From contig NZ_JAPQNS010000001.1 of the NCBI RefSeq assembly GCF_028867935.1, positions 1,302,001 to 1,366,000 of the forward strand: a stretch of 64,000 nucleotides of DNA, read 5' to 3'. Of the stretch, positions 17,527 to 26,197 are shown one piece after another. Each line of letters opens with the position of its first letter. The first letter of the stretch is position 1. The position numbers and the translations under genes are program-made. Source of the stretch: Flavobacterium sp. SUN052. GTDB lineage: Bacteria; Bacteroidota; Bacteroidia; Flavobacteriales; Flavobacteriaceae. The notes under the pieces were generated by a model that was not told the DNA's origin, ran no database searches, and worked only from the letters and a program-made list of their open reading frames with translations.

Positions 17527-18372
17527 ATGAAAAAAACATTTTGCATCCTGTTTAGTCTAATCGCGAGCCTAGGTGCTGTTGCCCAGGCTCAGTCTATTGA
17601 GTTAAAACCCGTCTGGGAGTCCGATACGACGCTGCGCACTCCTGAAAGCGTTTTGTTTGATCCGGGCCAAAACGTGTTGTACGTAGCCTGTATTAATGGA
17701 AACCCCAAGCTGGAAAATAAAAGTAGCTACATCGCCAAAGTTGGCCTCGATGGGAAGGTAATGCAACTAAAATTTACGGACAACCTAAACTCGACAAAGG
17801 GCATGGGTTTGTTGGGAAACAAACTGTACGTGACCGAAATGACGCAGGTCGCCGAAATAGACCTGAAAACAGGCAAGATCCTGAACCGATACCCGATTGA
17901 GGGTGCTAAATTTCTTAATGACATTGCCATTGATACCAAGAAAGGCATTGTGTACGTGACGGATTCGAACGACAGCAAAGTGTGGGCGATAACCAATGGA
18001 AAAGCCAGCCTTCTCTTATCCGGCGACCCACTCAAGGGCACTAACGGGCTGTTATTTGAGAACGATCAGGTACTAATTGGCAACGGCGACGGTTCACTGT
18101 TGAGTTTGAATCCGGCCACTAAACAATTGAGTACGCTGGGCAAGGTCACGGGCGGAATCGATGGAATTGTCGCCTTAGGAAACAAGACCTATATGGTAAC
18201 CGAGTGGGGCGGGAAAATCTGGTATGTTCGTGCTGATGGTACTACCGAACTGAAAATGGATACCTCAGGCCAGAAGATCAATTCAGCTGATATTGGGTAT
18301 AACCCGACGACTAAAATACTATTCGTGCCCACTTTTTTTCATAATACGGTTAAAGCCTATTCGCTTAAATAA
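17527..18372 (+). CDS. Secreted SMP-30/gluconolactonase-like beta-propeller
   Basis: 281 residues with a Sec signal peptide (residues 1 to about 22, cleavage near AQAQS). The body has repeated blade motifs (VLFDPGQNVLYVACING, IAIDTKKGIVYVTDSND, TGGIDGIVALGNKTYMVTEW), as in the SMP-30/gluconolactonase superfamily. Metal ligands are plausible (Glu in TPESVLFD, Asn/Asp in KFLNDIAID) but were not verified by structure. It probably acts in the periplasm on a lactone or ester, or simply binds a ligand. It is divergent from clcA and convergent with an SDR gene. Confidence 0.75.
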   Translation: MKKTFCILFSLIASLGAVAQAQSIELKPVWESDTTLRTPESVLFDPGQNVLYVACINGNPKLENKSSYIAKVGLDGKVMQLKFTDNLNSTKGMGLLGNKLYVTEMTQVAEIDLKTGKILNRYPIEGAKFLNDIAIDTKKGIVYVTDSNDSKVWAITNGKASLLLSGDPLKGTNGLLFENDQVLIGNGDGSLLSLNPATKQLSTLGKVTGGIDGIVALGNKTYMVTEWGGKIWYVRADGTTELKMDTSGQKINSADIGYNPTTKILFVPTFFHNTVKAYSLK

Positions 18373-18400
18373 CAGGCTCGTTTAGCTTCCTCACGTGCCT

Positions 18401-19123
18401 CTATTTTGTCAACAGCCGATGAATTAATTCGTCGGCTTTGTCATTGTGGCCAGTGGCTAACGAAACAATGTAATCACCCACATCTTCGGGGTAAAACCAA
18501 TCGGGCATACCATCGACTTTGCGGCCCTGATGATGTTGGATGCGGTCGCGGGTCTGGATAGGGCCAAGGATGAGTTCGTATACCTTAATACCTTGCGACT
18601 TAACTTCTTCGGCCAGCGACATTACCAGTGACTTTTGAGCGGCCGCACTCATGGCAACGGGTGCGGCATTAGGAAAGGCCTGTTCAGCGCTGAAACCGTT
18701 GATGTGGATATACATACCCCTGTTTGGAATGAGCGAGGGGACCAAGGCCCGGATGGCCAGAAAGTGAGCCGTCAGGTTGCTGGCCAGGACGCGGTTCCAG
18801 GTGCTTAAGTCGATGGATGTCAGCGGTAAACCCTGCCACCAGCCGCCCAGCGAAGCAATGGCAATGTCAATACCGCCCCGAAATTTTTCAGTCAGAAAAT
18901 CGCTTACCTGCCGGGCGCCTGCTTCGGTACCAATATTGACTTCCAGCGTAATGAGTTGACCCCGTTCTACGTCGGCAACATAGTCGGTTAGCCGCACGAT
19001 TTTGGTTTGTGTACGCACGGGAACCACAACTGTTGCTCCGTTTTCCAGCAATGCCCGGACAATACCCTCGCCGACACCACCGGCTCCCCCGGCCACAACG
19101 GCAACCTTGTTGAGTAGAGGCAT
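18401..19123 (-). CDS. SDR-fold protein with degenerate active site
   Basis: 240 residues from ATG 19123 (MPLLNKVAVVAGGAGGVGEG). The dinucleotide motif GGAGGVGEG near the N terminus and an ASLGGW stretch at the NNAG position mark a short-chain dehydrogenase/reductase. Where the family has YxxxK, the sequence reads VAMSAAAQKS: Tyr is Met, and the Lys position is Ala. Classical SDR catalysis is therefore unlikely, and it may be a nucleotide-binding regulator or have a changed reaction. It is convergent with the beta-propeller gene, 28 bases away. Confidence 0.82.
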   Translation of the reverse strand: MPLLNKVAVVAGGAGGVGEGIVRALLENGATVVVPVRTQTKIVRLTDYVADVERGQLITLEVNIGTEAGARQVSDFLTEKFRGGIDIAIASLGGWWQGLPLTSIDLSTWNRVLASNLTAHFLAIRALVPSLIPNRGMYIHINGFSAEQAFPNAAPVAMSAAAQKSLVMSLAEEVKSQGIKVYELILGPIQTRDRIQHHQGRKVDGMPDWFYPEDVGDYIVSLATGHNDKADELIHRLLTK

Positions 19124-19207
19124 AAAAATAGAGTTTGCAGTGTACGATGTATGGACAACCTGGCAGGTGCCAGCCATAAACGGTAAACTCTAAACACTAA
19201 AGGGAGT

Positions 19208-19933
19208 TTAATTGCTTCGCAACATATCGTCGCGACGGATGTTGTCAGCAGGGGCCTGGTTCAGGATTTCGCGGTATTCCTTACTTTTTAAATCACCCCG
19301 TTTCACCGATCGGATGAAGTTGGCCCAGGCAAATGGATTGGTGAAGTTGAACGTGGTGGCCTGCCCCCGGTTGGCTAATGCCTCACGCCCAAAAATCTGC
19401 TGATTCATGAAGTTCTGATGGTTGGCAATGGCACCCATTGGGGTAATAGCCGCCATTCGCATCAGGTACATAGGGTCTGTATTTTTGGCCAGATTGTCGC
19501 GCTCTTTCTGATCGGGCAGTTTCATGCTCACAAACGCGTCTTTAAAGAGTTGTTCAGTAGCGTACGGATAGACTTTTACTTCTGCCAGCGTTTTTACATC
19601 TTCCTGAAGCGCAACGACTGCGGAGTAGGTAATATCAGTCAATCGGCGGGGGATAATGTGGTATTGGGGCTTAAAACCGACGTAGCTAAAAATGATACTA
19701 TCGCCAGGAAATACCGGAAGGGCAAAGTAGCCGTTGTTTGCTGAGAGAACCCCCCGACCTGCTTTGGGAATATAAATATAAGCCTGGGGCAGCGGTTCGT
19801 TGGTTTTACCTCCCGTGATAAATCCCGTAAACGTCACTTGCCGATCCTGTCCCTGAGCGAGCGCGAGCGAAAAGAGCCCCGCCACCGAGAACAGAACAAA
19901 GGTTAAAAGCAGTAACGTCAACGATTTTTTCAT
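19208..19933 (-). CDS. Secreted CarboxypepD_reg-like domain protein
   Basis: 241 residues with an N-terminal signal peptide (hydrophobic to about residue 26, ending ALAQGQ). Residues about 32-115 form the carboxypeptidase-regulatory-like beta sandwich (VTFTGFITGGKTNEPLPQAYIY, then FPGDSIIFSYVGFKPQ), as in the plug-preceding domain of many Bacteroidota outer-membrane proteins. No TonB-dependent barrel follows; the C-terminal half is polar and helical. Likely a periplasmic or cell-envelope protein of unknown role. A long inverted repeat lies 82 bases beyond its start, between it and cdsA. Confidence 0.78.
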   Translation of the reverse strand: MKKSLTLLLLTFVLFSVAGLFSLALAQGQDRQVTFTGFITGGKTNEPLPQAYIYIPKAGRGVLSANNGYFALPVFPGDSIIFSYVGFKPQYHIIPRRLTDITYSAVVALQEDVKTLAEVKVYPYATEQLFKDAFVSMKLPDQKERDNLAKNTDPMYLMRMAAITPMGAIANHQNFMNQQIFGREALANRGQATTFNFTNPFAWANFIRSVKRGDLKSKEYREILNQAPADNIRRDDMLRSN

Positions 19934-20014
19934 CAGCCAATCGGTATTTTATACAAAGTAAACGACTATTTCGACCCGAACGTTTGGCAAAGGTCGATTT
20001 TAAGGTTTTTTAGG

Positions 20015-20108
20015 GACACAGAGTTACACAGAGAAGCACGGAGTTACACAGAGATTCTTTTTTATTTTTCTTAGTGTAACTCTGTGACTCTCTGTGTAAC
20101 TCTGTGTC
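20015..20108. repeat. Long inverted repeat of ACAGAGTTACAC units
   Basis: Arms 20015-20049 and 20074-20108 (35 bases) pair with three mismatches. Each arm contains two copies of the unit CAGAGTTACAC, and the loop is T-rich. It lies immediately after the cdsA stop, on the 3' side of that minus-strand gene. It may act as a terminator or belong to a mobile palindrome family. Confidence 0.75.
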
Positions 20109-20116
20109 AAAATTAC

Positions 20117-20929
20117 TTATGCAAATAATTTCAAAAACGTAACGATAAACGGGGCCGCCAGCAGTAAACCATCGAAGCGATCCAGAAAGCCACCATGACC
20201 GGGAATGCTCGTTCCTGAGTCTTTAATGGCAATACTCCGTTTAAACAACGATTCAACAAGATCACCATAGGTACCGGTTACCACAATGATAGCCCCCACA
20301 CAATACCACTGCCAGGGTTGAAGTACGGGGGCATAAATGGCTAGTCCCAAAGCTACGGCTGCTGACGCAAAAGCCCCGCCGACGCTGCCCTCCCACGATT
20401 TTTTGGGCGAAACGCGCTCAAATAATTTTCGTCGGCCAAACTTAGTACCGGCAAAATAGGCACCTACATCGCTGGCCCACATTAGCAACAGGCAACCAAT
20501 GACCAGTTCCCGGTGATATGAACCACCCCGAAGTGCCATCACAATGAGAAGTGCAAAGGGAACGGCGACATAAATGATGCCCAGAAAAGTAAAGCCGATA
20601 TTACTGAAGGGCTTCATGTCTTTCTTCTTATATAATTTAATCAGAAAGATCATCGAAGCCGCCGGACAGATCAGGAAGTAGTTATCGAAGTCGATAACGT
20701 CGGTCTCGATCAGGTAAGCCAGCAAACAGACAAAACAACCCACGGCGGTGCCATAGGCCGTAAGCGGCTGATTACCATCGAGGCCCAGCAACCGGTAAAA
20801 CTCTAACTGGGTCAGGGCGCTGATGATAACAAAAAGGAGGGCGAAGCTCCAGTCGTCATACCAGATAGCCAGCAGAATGATCGGAACCCCTAAGCCAGCT
20901 GCAATAACGCGCTGGCGGAGGTTCGACAT
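20117..20929 (-). CDS. cdsA: Phosphatidate cytidylyltransferase
   Basis: 270 residues from ATG 20929; in-frame ATGs at 20956 and 20950 would overlap the upstream gene. Multiple membrane helices. The CdsA signature is complete near the C terminus: SLFKRSIAIKDSGTSIPGHG followed by GFLDRFDG. It makes CDP-diacylglycerol from phosphatidic acid and CTP at the inner membrane, the branch point of phospholipid synthesis. Its start lies one base after the DUF2007 stop, so the genes are translationally linked. Confidence 0.93.
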   Translation of the reverse strand: MSNLRQRVIAAGLGVPIILLAIWYDDWSFALLFVIISALTQLEFYRLLGLDGNQPLTAYGTAVGCFVCLLAYLIETDVIDFDNYFLICPAASMIFLIKLYKKKDMKPFSNIGFTFLGIIYVAVPFALLIVMALRGGSYHRELVIGCLLLMWASDVGAYFAGTKFGRRKLFERVSPKKSWEGSVGGAFASAAVALGLAIYAPVLQPWQWYCVGAIIVVTGTYGDLVESLFKRSIAIKDSGTSIPGHGGFLDRFDGLLLAAPFIVTFLKLFA

Positions 20930-20930
20930 T

Positions 20931-21143
20931 TCAGCCAAACGTTGTCTCATTATCAATAATTATTTTGGCAATAATAGCGTGTTCCGTTGGAACATAGAGG
21001 TCCACACTGCCAAAAGGTGGGTAACTACTCGACTTTTTATTCACTACAACGGCATCGATCTCGTTTTCGGCTAGTAAAGCCTTCACCAATTCAGCACGGT
21101 AGGGCAGGGGGGTAGTGAGAACCTTCTCCCAGTTATCAATCAT
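20931..21143 (-). CDS. DUF2007 family small protein
   Basis: 70 residues, MIDNWEKVLTTPLPYRAELV followed by KALLAENEIDAVVVNKKSS and a hydrophobic strand pair, matching the short DUF2007 / putative signal-transducing protein family (PII-like ferredoxin fold). Members of unknown function often precede or follow phospholipid genes in Bacteroidota. It is the first gene of a pair with cdsA and has no signal peptide. Confidence 0.82.
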   Translation of the reverse strand: MIDNWEKVLTTPLPYRAELVKALLAENEIDAVVVNKKSSSYPPFGSVDLYVPTEHAIIAKIIIDNETTFG

Positions 21144-21221
21144 AGGGCTGGATAAAGTAAACTGTAAGGGGTAAACTGACTGATGACCGATGTGGATTGA
21201 TTATTCAGGGTACGGCCAAGA

Positions 21222-22223
21222 TTAGTTAGTATTCATTTTCTGATTTCTTCGCCGAAAATAATACAATAATCCCAGACAAAGTAGTAACGAAAAGAGCCCT
21301 GCCGTTACCGAAACACGCTCGGTGTCCTCAATATTAACCGAAACTACCTGACGTTGCCGAAGATAGACCATTAAAACAGTAAAGCCATTATTAACGAAAT
21401 GAGCTAAAATGGGAACCCATAGGTTACCGGCCCAGAAATAAAGATAACCAAAAAGAGCGCCCAGCAGCAGACGGGGGAAAAACCCGTAAAACTGCATATG
21501 GATGGCACTAAAAACCGCTGCTGCCAGCCAGATTCCTACGTGAGGATTGCCGCCCATCCAGTTGATGAACCGGCGCTGGAGTACCCCTCGAAATAATACT
21601 TCTTCACCAATGGCGGGCAAAACAGCAATCACAAAGATGGCTAAAACCAGTTGACCGGGAGTTGTAAAGGTGGTCAGGTATTTTGTCAATTCGCCCAGTT
21701 CGTCTTCTTTGGCGCGCATCCATCGCTCAATAGGAGCAAGCGTATCGGGAAACTCAAGTCCTTGATTCCACTGGATTACGAGCCCGTTAAGGGGCATAAA
21801 AGCAATAACCAGCATGATGACTACCCCTAAACCGCCAATTTCCGTGATGGGACGGTACTGGAAATCGGCCCATCGCTGCTTCTCGAACAAATACCAGAAA
21901 ACGAGCGATGGTAGCAAAAACGAACAAACGTGGCTGATACCCTGAACAATCATGATGGTAGTCCAGGCATTAGGATAGCGGGTAGGGTGCCGTAGCAAAT
22001 CTGTCAGTTCAGGCGCAGGGCCGGTGCCGCTGCCCAGGCTAATCAGATAAGCTGCTCCTGTGGCCAACAAGGCTCCTACCGTCATTCCCAGCAATACAGA
22101 ACCAACCAGCAGTAATAAACTGGATAAAGGCGACCTGTCGAGGGGCGATTGGGTAGACAACCGGGCCGGATGTGGTGACGATGTAGAATCGGTTTGCATA
22201 TTCGGTGTAAATTTACGGGTCAT
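21222..22223 (-). CDS. CPBP-family (CAAX-like) intramembrane protease
   Basis: Up to 333 residues; an alternative ATG at 22199 (MQTDSTSS) would remove eight residues. Eight or so membrane helices. The CPBP motifs are present: EEVLFRG (motif 1, catalytic Glu pair and Arg) and a later FSAIHMQFYG with His, then HFVNNGFTV with His and Asn. Family members are glutamic-type intramembrane proteases or act in bacteriocin immunity. It is divergent from dusB, with about 50-70 bases shared upstream. Confidence 0.88.
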   Translation of the reverse strand: MTRKFTPNMQTDSTSSPHPARLSTQSPLDRSPLSSLLLLVGSVLLGMTVGALLATGAAYLISLGSGTGPAPELTDLLRHPTRYPNAWTTIMIVQGISHVCSFLLPSLVFWYLFEKQRWADFQYRPITEIGGLGVVIMLVIAFMPLNGLVIQWNQGLEFPDTLAPIERWMRAKEDELGELTKYLTTFTTPGQLVLAIFVIAVLPAIGEEVLFRGVLQRRFINWMGGNPHVGIWLAAAVFSAIHMQFYGFFPRLLLGALFGYLYFWAGNLWVPILAHFVNNGFTVLMVYLRQRQVVSVNIEDTERVSVTAGLFSLLLCLGLLYYFRRRNQKMNTN

Positions 22224-22273
22224 TCCGCTACCGGCCTAAACTAATGGCAAAAGGCGGGTGTTTGGAAATAGTT

Positions 22274-23263
22274 ATGACTAAAATAGCGTCTATAGAACTT
22301 GGTGAATTCCCGTTGCTGCTGGCTCCTATGGAAGATGTCAGCGATCCGCCGTTTCGGGCGGTGTGCAAAGCGAACGGGGCAGATCTGATGTACACCGAAT
22401 TTATATCGTCGGAAGGCCTGATCCGCGATGCGGCTAAGAGCGTTCAGAAACTCGATATTTTTGAATACGAACGGCCCGTGGGTATTCAACTCTTTGGCTC
22501 CGACGTGGAGACAATGGGGGAGTGCGCCCGAATTGCTAGCCGAGTTTCGCCCGATCTAATTGATATTAATTACGGCTGTCCGGTGAAAAATGTTGCGTGT
22601 CGGGGAGCCGGAGCGGCTTTATTACAGGATATTCCGAAAATGGTTCGCATGACCGACGCGGTTGTGAAAGCCACGCATTTACCCGTAACGGTGAAAACCC
22701 GGCTCGGCTGGGACGATTCGACGAAAAATGTGGGTGAAGTAGCCGAACGCTTGCAGGATATCGGTATTCAGGCCCTAACCGTACACGGGCGTACCCGCGT
22801 ACAGATGTACAAAGGCGATGCCGACTGGACGTTGATCGGTAAAATAAAGGAGAACCCGCGCATTACCATTCCGATCTTTGGTAACGGCGATATCGACAGC
22901 CCCGAAAAAGCGCTGGAATACCGTAACCGGTTTGGCGTGGATGGGGTCATGATTGGCCGGGCAAGTATTGGGTACCCCTGGGTTTTCAACGAGATTAAGC
23001 ATTTTGTAAAAACGGGAGAACACCTGCCTGCACCCACCGTGGCCGACCGGGTGGCTGTTTGCCGTCAACACCTCGACTTTTCGATTCGCTGGAAAGGCCC
23101 CAAAGTGGGTATTTTTGAGATGCGTCGGCACTACACCAGTTATTTCAAAGGCCTTGAAAATTTCAAACCCTTCCGTTCCCGCTTAGTCCTGGCCGACTCA
23201 CACGATGAATTGTTGGGTATTTTGAATGAGGTCACGGAAATGTACTCTGAAGAGTTCGCCTAA
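22274..23263 (+). CDS. dusB: tRNA-dihydrouridine synthase B
   Basis: 329 residues from ATG 22274 (MTKIASIELG); an upstream in-frame ATG at 22244 adds ten residues. TIM-barrel FMN enzyme with LLAPMEDVSDPPFR (FMN-binding start), the active-site Cys in NYGCPVKNVACRGAGAALL, VTVKTRLGWDD, LTVHGRTR and IPIFGNGDI, then a C-terminal helical tRNA-binding domain. It reduces specific uridines in the tRNA D-loop. The gene ends 9 bases before a 29-bp inverted repeat. Confidence 0.94.
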   Translation: MTKIASIELGEFPLLLAPMEDVSDPPFRAVCKANGADLMYTEFISSEGLIRDAAKSVQKLDIFEYERPVGIQLFGSDVETMGECARIASRVSPDLIDINYGCPVKNVACRGAGAALLQDIPKMVRMTDAVVKATHLPVTVKTRLGWDDSTKNVGEVAERLQDIGIQALTVHGRTRVQMYKGDADWTLIGKIKENPRITIPIFGNGDIDSPEKALEYRNRFGVDGVMIGRASIGYPWVFNEIKHFVKTGEHLPAPTVADRVAVCRQHLDFSIRWKGPKVGIFEMRRHYTSYFKGLENFKPFRSRLVLADSHDELLGILNEVTEMYSEEFA

Positions 23264-23271
23264 CTGAATTG

Positions 23272-23344
23272 GAACACGGATTTTACGGATTAGACAGATT
23301 TTTTAAATCCGTGCCAATCTGTCTAATCCGTAAAATCCGTGTTC
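23272..23344. repeat. Perfect 29-bp inverted repeat downstream of dusB
   Basis: Arms 23272-23300 and 23316-23344 are exactly complementary around a 15-base T-rich loop. The sequence is built of related words (ACGGATT, GGATTAGACA), and the word GGATTAGACA also occurs, with one changed flanking base, in the repeat at 29355-29434. It lies between two co-oriented genes and just before the EamA start (23365). Confidence 0.8.
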
Positions 23345-23364
23345 TGACCCATATCTAATATGTA

Positions 23365-24276
23365 ATGCTTGTTGAACCTGTACCACTCGTTGTTGCCCCG
23401 AAACGTCCTTTACTGGCCTGGGTACTGCTTTGTACCATGGCTCTTGTCTGGGGCAGTTCCTTTATTCTGATCAAACGGAGCCTGGGAGCTTTTCCCCCCG
23501 AGCAGGTAGCAGCAGGACGTATCTTTTTCGCGTTTCTCTTTTTTGTGCCGTTCCAGGCGTATCAAATCCGGCAACCTGACATTCGGTTATCGATACGCAC
23601 ACAATGGCCTTATCTGATTGCTGTGGGTTTAACGGGCTTTTTAATTCCTGCCTACCTGTTTGCCATTGCCGGGGCACACATCAATAGCTCCTTGTCGGGT
23701 GCGCTGAACTCGCTGAGCCCCTTATTCACCCTGTTAATCGGTGCTACGTTCTTTGGCAACCGGGTGCCCATGCGGCAAACACTAGGTATTCTGCTGGGTT
23801 TGGCCGGATCAATTCTGCTGGTGTTTTTCAGCGCAACGGGTGAGTTTTCGGTGAACATTTACGCCTTGCTAGTTGTGCTGGCCACAATTTGCTACGGGAC
23901 CAACACTAACCTAATTGGTCGCTACATACGGCACATGCCCGCTTTAGTTTCAACTGCCTGGATATTCTTTTTCATCGGCCTGATGGCTTTGGGATTACTG
24001 CTGCCAACCGATGTCTGGGCGAGGGCGGCTGATCCTCACAATACGGTATCGCTGGTTGCTCTGGCTACCCTGGGCATACTGGCATCGGGCATGATGTCGA
24101 TCCTGTTCAACCGGGTAATTCAGTTAACATCTCCTCTTTTTGGGGCATCTGTCACCTATCTTATCCCCATTGTAGCTTTGTTATGGGGCCTTTTCGATGG
24201 TGAACATATCTTTGCGGTTCAATACCTCGGTATGGGAATTTGCCTATTGGGGATATATTTGACCAATAAATCCTGA
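23365..24276 (+). CDS. EamA/DMT-family transporter
   Basis: 303 residues with ten hydrophobic segments in two EamA repeats. The first helix reads LVWGSSFILIKRSLG, typical of RhaT/YdcZ-type drug/metabolite transporters, and each half ends in the usual glycine-rich helix (LGILLGLAGSILLVFF and LGMGICLLGIYL). The substrate is unknown; many relatives export amino acids or other small metabolites. The biotin-carrier gene begins 8 bases after its stop, suggesting co-transcription. Confidence 0.88.
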   Translation: MLVEPVPLVVAPKRPLLAWVLLCTMALVWGSSFILIKRSLGAFPPEQVAAGRIFFAFLFFVPFQAYQIRQPDIRLSIRTQWPYLIAVGLTGFLIPAYLFAIAGAHINSSLSGALNSLSPLFTLLIGATFFGNRVPMRQTLGILLGLAGSILLVFFSATGEFSVNIYALLVVLATICYGTNTNLIGRYIRHMPALVSTAWIFFFIGLMALGLLLPTDVWARAADPHNTVSLVALATLGILASGMMSILFNRVIQLTSPLFGASVTYLIPIVALLWGLFDGEHIFAVQYLGMGICLLGIYLTNKS

Positions 24277-24284
24277 AAACCTCC

Positions 24285-24788
24285 ATGATTTCCGCTTCTG
24301 TCAACGAAAATACCGATTCGCCCTTTGCCATCGACTTTACGCCCAACGGCCCCATTGTAAACGATCAGCCCTTTGCCTGGGATTTGGTTCGAATCAACGA
24401 GTCTACATTTCATATCCTGCTCAATAACCGTTCGTTTACTGCCGAACTGATTGACATGGACGCGACAGCTAAAACGGTGAAATTGAGCGTCAATAGCCAC
24501 TTATATACCGTACAGCTTAAAGACCGTTTTGATCTGTTGCTTGAGCAAATGGGTATGAGCGCGGCTGCAACCGCGAAAGTCAATGACATTAAAGCGCCCA
24601 TGCCCGGCCTGATCGTTGGCATCAATGTGCAACCCGGCGACGCCGTTAAAAAGGGCGATGCTGTACTGATCCTGGAAGCGATGAAAATGGAGAACCTGAT
24701 AAAAGCTGCTGGCGATGGCGTCATCCGAACTATCCGCGTAGCCAAAGGTGACAGGGTAGAGAAGAATCAGGTTCTTATCGAGTTTTAA
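24285..24788 (+). CDS. Biotin carboxyl carrier-type protein
   Basis: 167 residues. A C-terminal biotinyl domain (about 95-167) has the biotinylation motif EAMKMEN, preceded by APMPGLIV and QPGDAVKKGD. The N-terminal 90 residues form a separate beta-rich part resembling the BC/CT linker of acyl-CoA carboxylases. It is therefore the carrier subunit of a biotin-dependent carboxylase, but no carboxylase gene is nearby; the partner must be elsewhere. It is not the short alanine/proline-linked AccB type. It ends 15 bases before pyrH. Confidence 0.85.
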   Translation: MISASVNENTDSPFAIDFTPNGPIVNDQPFAWDLVRINESTFHILLNNRSFTAELIDMDATAKTVKLSVNSHLYTVQLKDRFDLLLEQMGMSAAATAKVNDIKAPMPGLIVGINVQPGDAVKKGDAVLILEAMKMENLIKAAGDGVIRTIRVAKGDRVEKNQVLIEF

Positions 24789-24790
24789 TG

Positions 24791-24798
24791 TATTTTTG
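24791..24798 (+). promoter_or_regulatory. Candidate -7 box TATTTTTG immediately before pyrH
   Basis: TATTTTTG is followed by five C and the ATG of pyrH. The arrangement TAnnTTTG-N5-ATG would give a leaderless pyrH mRNA. No convincing -33 TTTG at the usual spacing was seen. Confidence 0.4.
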
Positions 24799-24803
24799 CC
24801 CCC

Positions 24804-25529
24804 ATGTCTTCTCAACTCAAGTACAAACGAATCCTGCTTAAACTAAGCGGGGAGGCACTTGCTGGTCCATCTGGCTACAACATCGACCCCGCAGTTCTGG
24901 AACAGTACAGCAAAGAAATTCTGGAGGTGCTCAACCTGGGCGTTGAGGTTGCCATTGTCATTGGCGGTGGTAATATCTTTCGGGGCGTATCGGGTCAACG
25001 CTCGGGTATCGACCGGGTACAGGGTGATTACATGGGTATGCTGGCCACCGTGATTAACGCCATGGCTATCCAGAGTTCGCTCGAAAAACACGGTATGTAC
25101 ACCCGAGTTATGTCGGCCATTAAAATGGAGCAGGTGTGCGAACCCTACGTTCGTCGCCGGGCCATCCGTCACCTCGAAAAGGGCCGCGTTGTTATTTTTG
25201 CCGCCGGAACCGGCAGTCCTTATTTCACCACTGATTCGACTGCGGCACTGCGGGGCAACGAAATCGAAGCCGACGTGTTGCTGAAAGGTACCAAAGTGGA
25301 TGGGGTGTACACGGCCGACCCCGTTAAAGACCCCACCGCGACTCGTTACACCCACATTTCGTTTCAGGATGTGTACGAACAAAAGCTGAATGTGATGGAC
25401 CTTACGGCGTTCACGCTCTGCCAGGAGAACGGTTTGCCTATCATCGTTTTTGATATGAACAAGCCAGGTAACCTGTTCCGGTTAGCCTCCGGTGAGGACG
25501 TTGGAACACTTATTTCTGACGATATATAA
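24804..25529 (+). CDS. pyrH: Uridylate (UMP) kinase
   Basis: 241 residues. Amino-acid-kinase fold with [11 protein letters not shown] at the start, [13 protein letters not shown], the [15 protein letters not shown] segment, and [19 protein letters not shown], all diagnostic of bacterial PyrH. It phosphorylates UMP to UDP with ATP, works as a hexamer, and is normally GTP-activated and UTP-inhibited. It is followed 25 bases downstream by frr, the common pyrH-frr pairing. Confidence 0.96.
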   Translation: MSSQLKYKRILLKLSGEALAGPSGYNIDPAVLEQYSKEILEVLNLGVEVAIVIGGGNIFRGVSGQRSGIDRVQGDYMGMLATVINAMAIQSSLEKHGMYTRVMSAIKMEQVCEPYVRRRAIRHLEKGRVVIFAAGTGSPYFTTDSTAALRGNEIEADVLLKGTKVDGVYTADPVKDPTATRYTHISFQDVYEQKLNVMDLTAFTLCQENGLPIIVFDMNKPGNLFRLASGEDVGTLISDDI

Positions 25530-25554
25530 ACAGCGAAGCCAGAAACTCAAACCA

Positions 25555-26115
25555 ATGGAAGAGATTGAATTATTCTTAGACGATGCCAAAGACACGATGG
25601 AGAAAGCGCTCAAGCACCTCTCTATCGAATTAACCAAAATACGGGCTGGTAAAGCCAGCCCCACCATGCTCGACGGTATCCAGGTCGAGTATTACGGTGT
25701 GCTGTCGCCCATTGCTAACGTAGCGTCGATCACCACACCCGATGCCCGCTCGATCACCATCAAGCCTTTTGAGCGTAAGATGATCGGTGAAGTAGAGAAA
25801 GCCATTCGTAACTCCAACATCGGTCTGGCTCCATCAAACGACGGTGAACTGATTCGTCTGAGCATTCCGCCCCTCACCGAAGAGCGTCGGCGCGACCTGG
25901 TGAAGAAAGTAAAACAAGAAATTGAGGTTGCTAAAGTGAATGTTCGTAACATCCGCAAAGACACCAACGACTCGATCCGTAAACTGACAAAAGACGGCGT
26001 TTCGGAAGATGCCGTAAAAGTGGGTGAAGAGCGCGTTCAGAAACTGACCGATGCGTTCATTTCGCGCGTGGATGACGTTTTTGTCGCCAAGGAGAAGGAT
26101 ATTCTATCCGTGTAA
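25555..26115 (+). CDS. frr: Ribosome recycling factor
   Basis: 186 residues from ATG 25555, the standard RRF length; an upstream in-frame ATG would lie inside pyrH. Conserved segments are KIRAGKASPTMLDGIQVEYYG, ITTPDARSITIKPFERKMIG, and the C-terminal helix with RNIRKDTNDSIRKL. With EF-G it splits post-termination ribosomes. The hairpin 26129-26177 ends the pyrH-frr transcript. Confidence 0.97.
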   Translation: MEEIELFLDDAKDTMEKALKHLSIELTKIRAGKASPTMLDGIQVEYYGVLSPIANVASITTPDARSITIKPFERKMIGEVEKAIRNSNIGLAPSNDGELIRLSIPPLTEERRRDLVKKVKQEIEVAKVNVRNIRKDTNDSIRKLTKDGVSEDAVKVGEERVQKLTDAFISRVDDVFVAKEKDILSV

Positions 26116-26128
26116 GGTGTAGACATAA

Positions 26129-26177
26129 TTGAGGGTTATGAGTAAAGGATTTAACACCCTTGACCCATAACCCTCAA
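26129..26177. terminator. Hairpin between convergent frr and DUF4494 genes
   Basis: TTGAGGGTTATG (26129-26140) pairs perfectly with 26166-26177 around a 25-base loop. Its position between two convergent genes suggests a bidirectional terminator. Confidence 0.6.
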
Positions 26178-26197
26178 CGCTATTTATACTTTACTCG

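Noticed and set aside
24843..25382. 179-codon open frame on the minus strand
   Set aside because: Antisense to pyrH, which is unambiguous; composition shadow.
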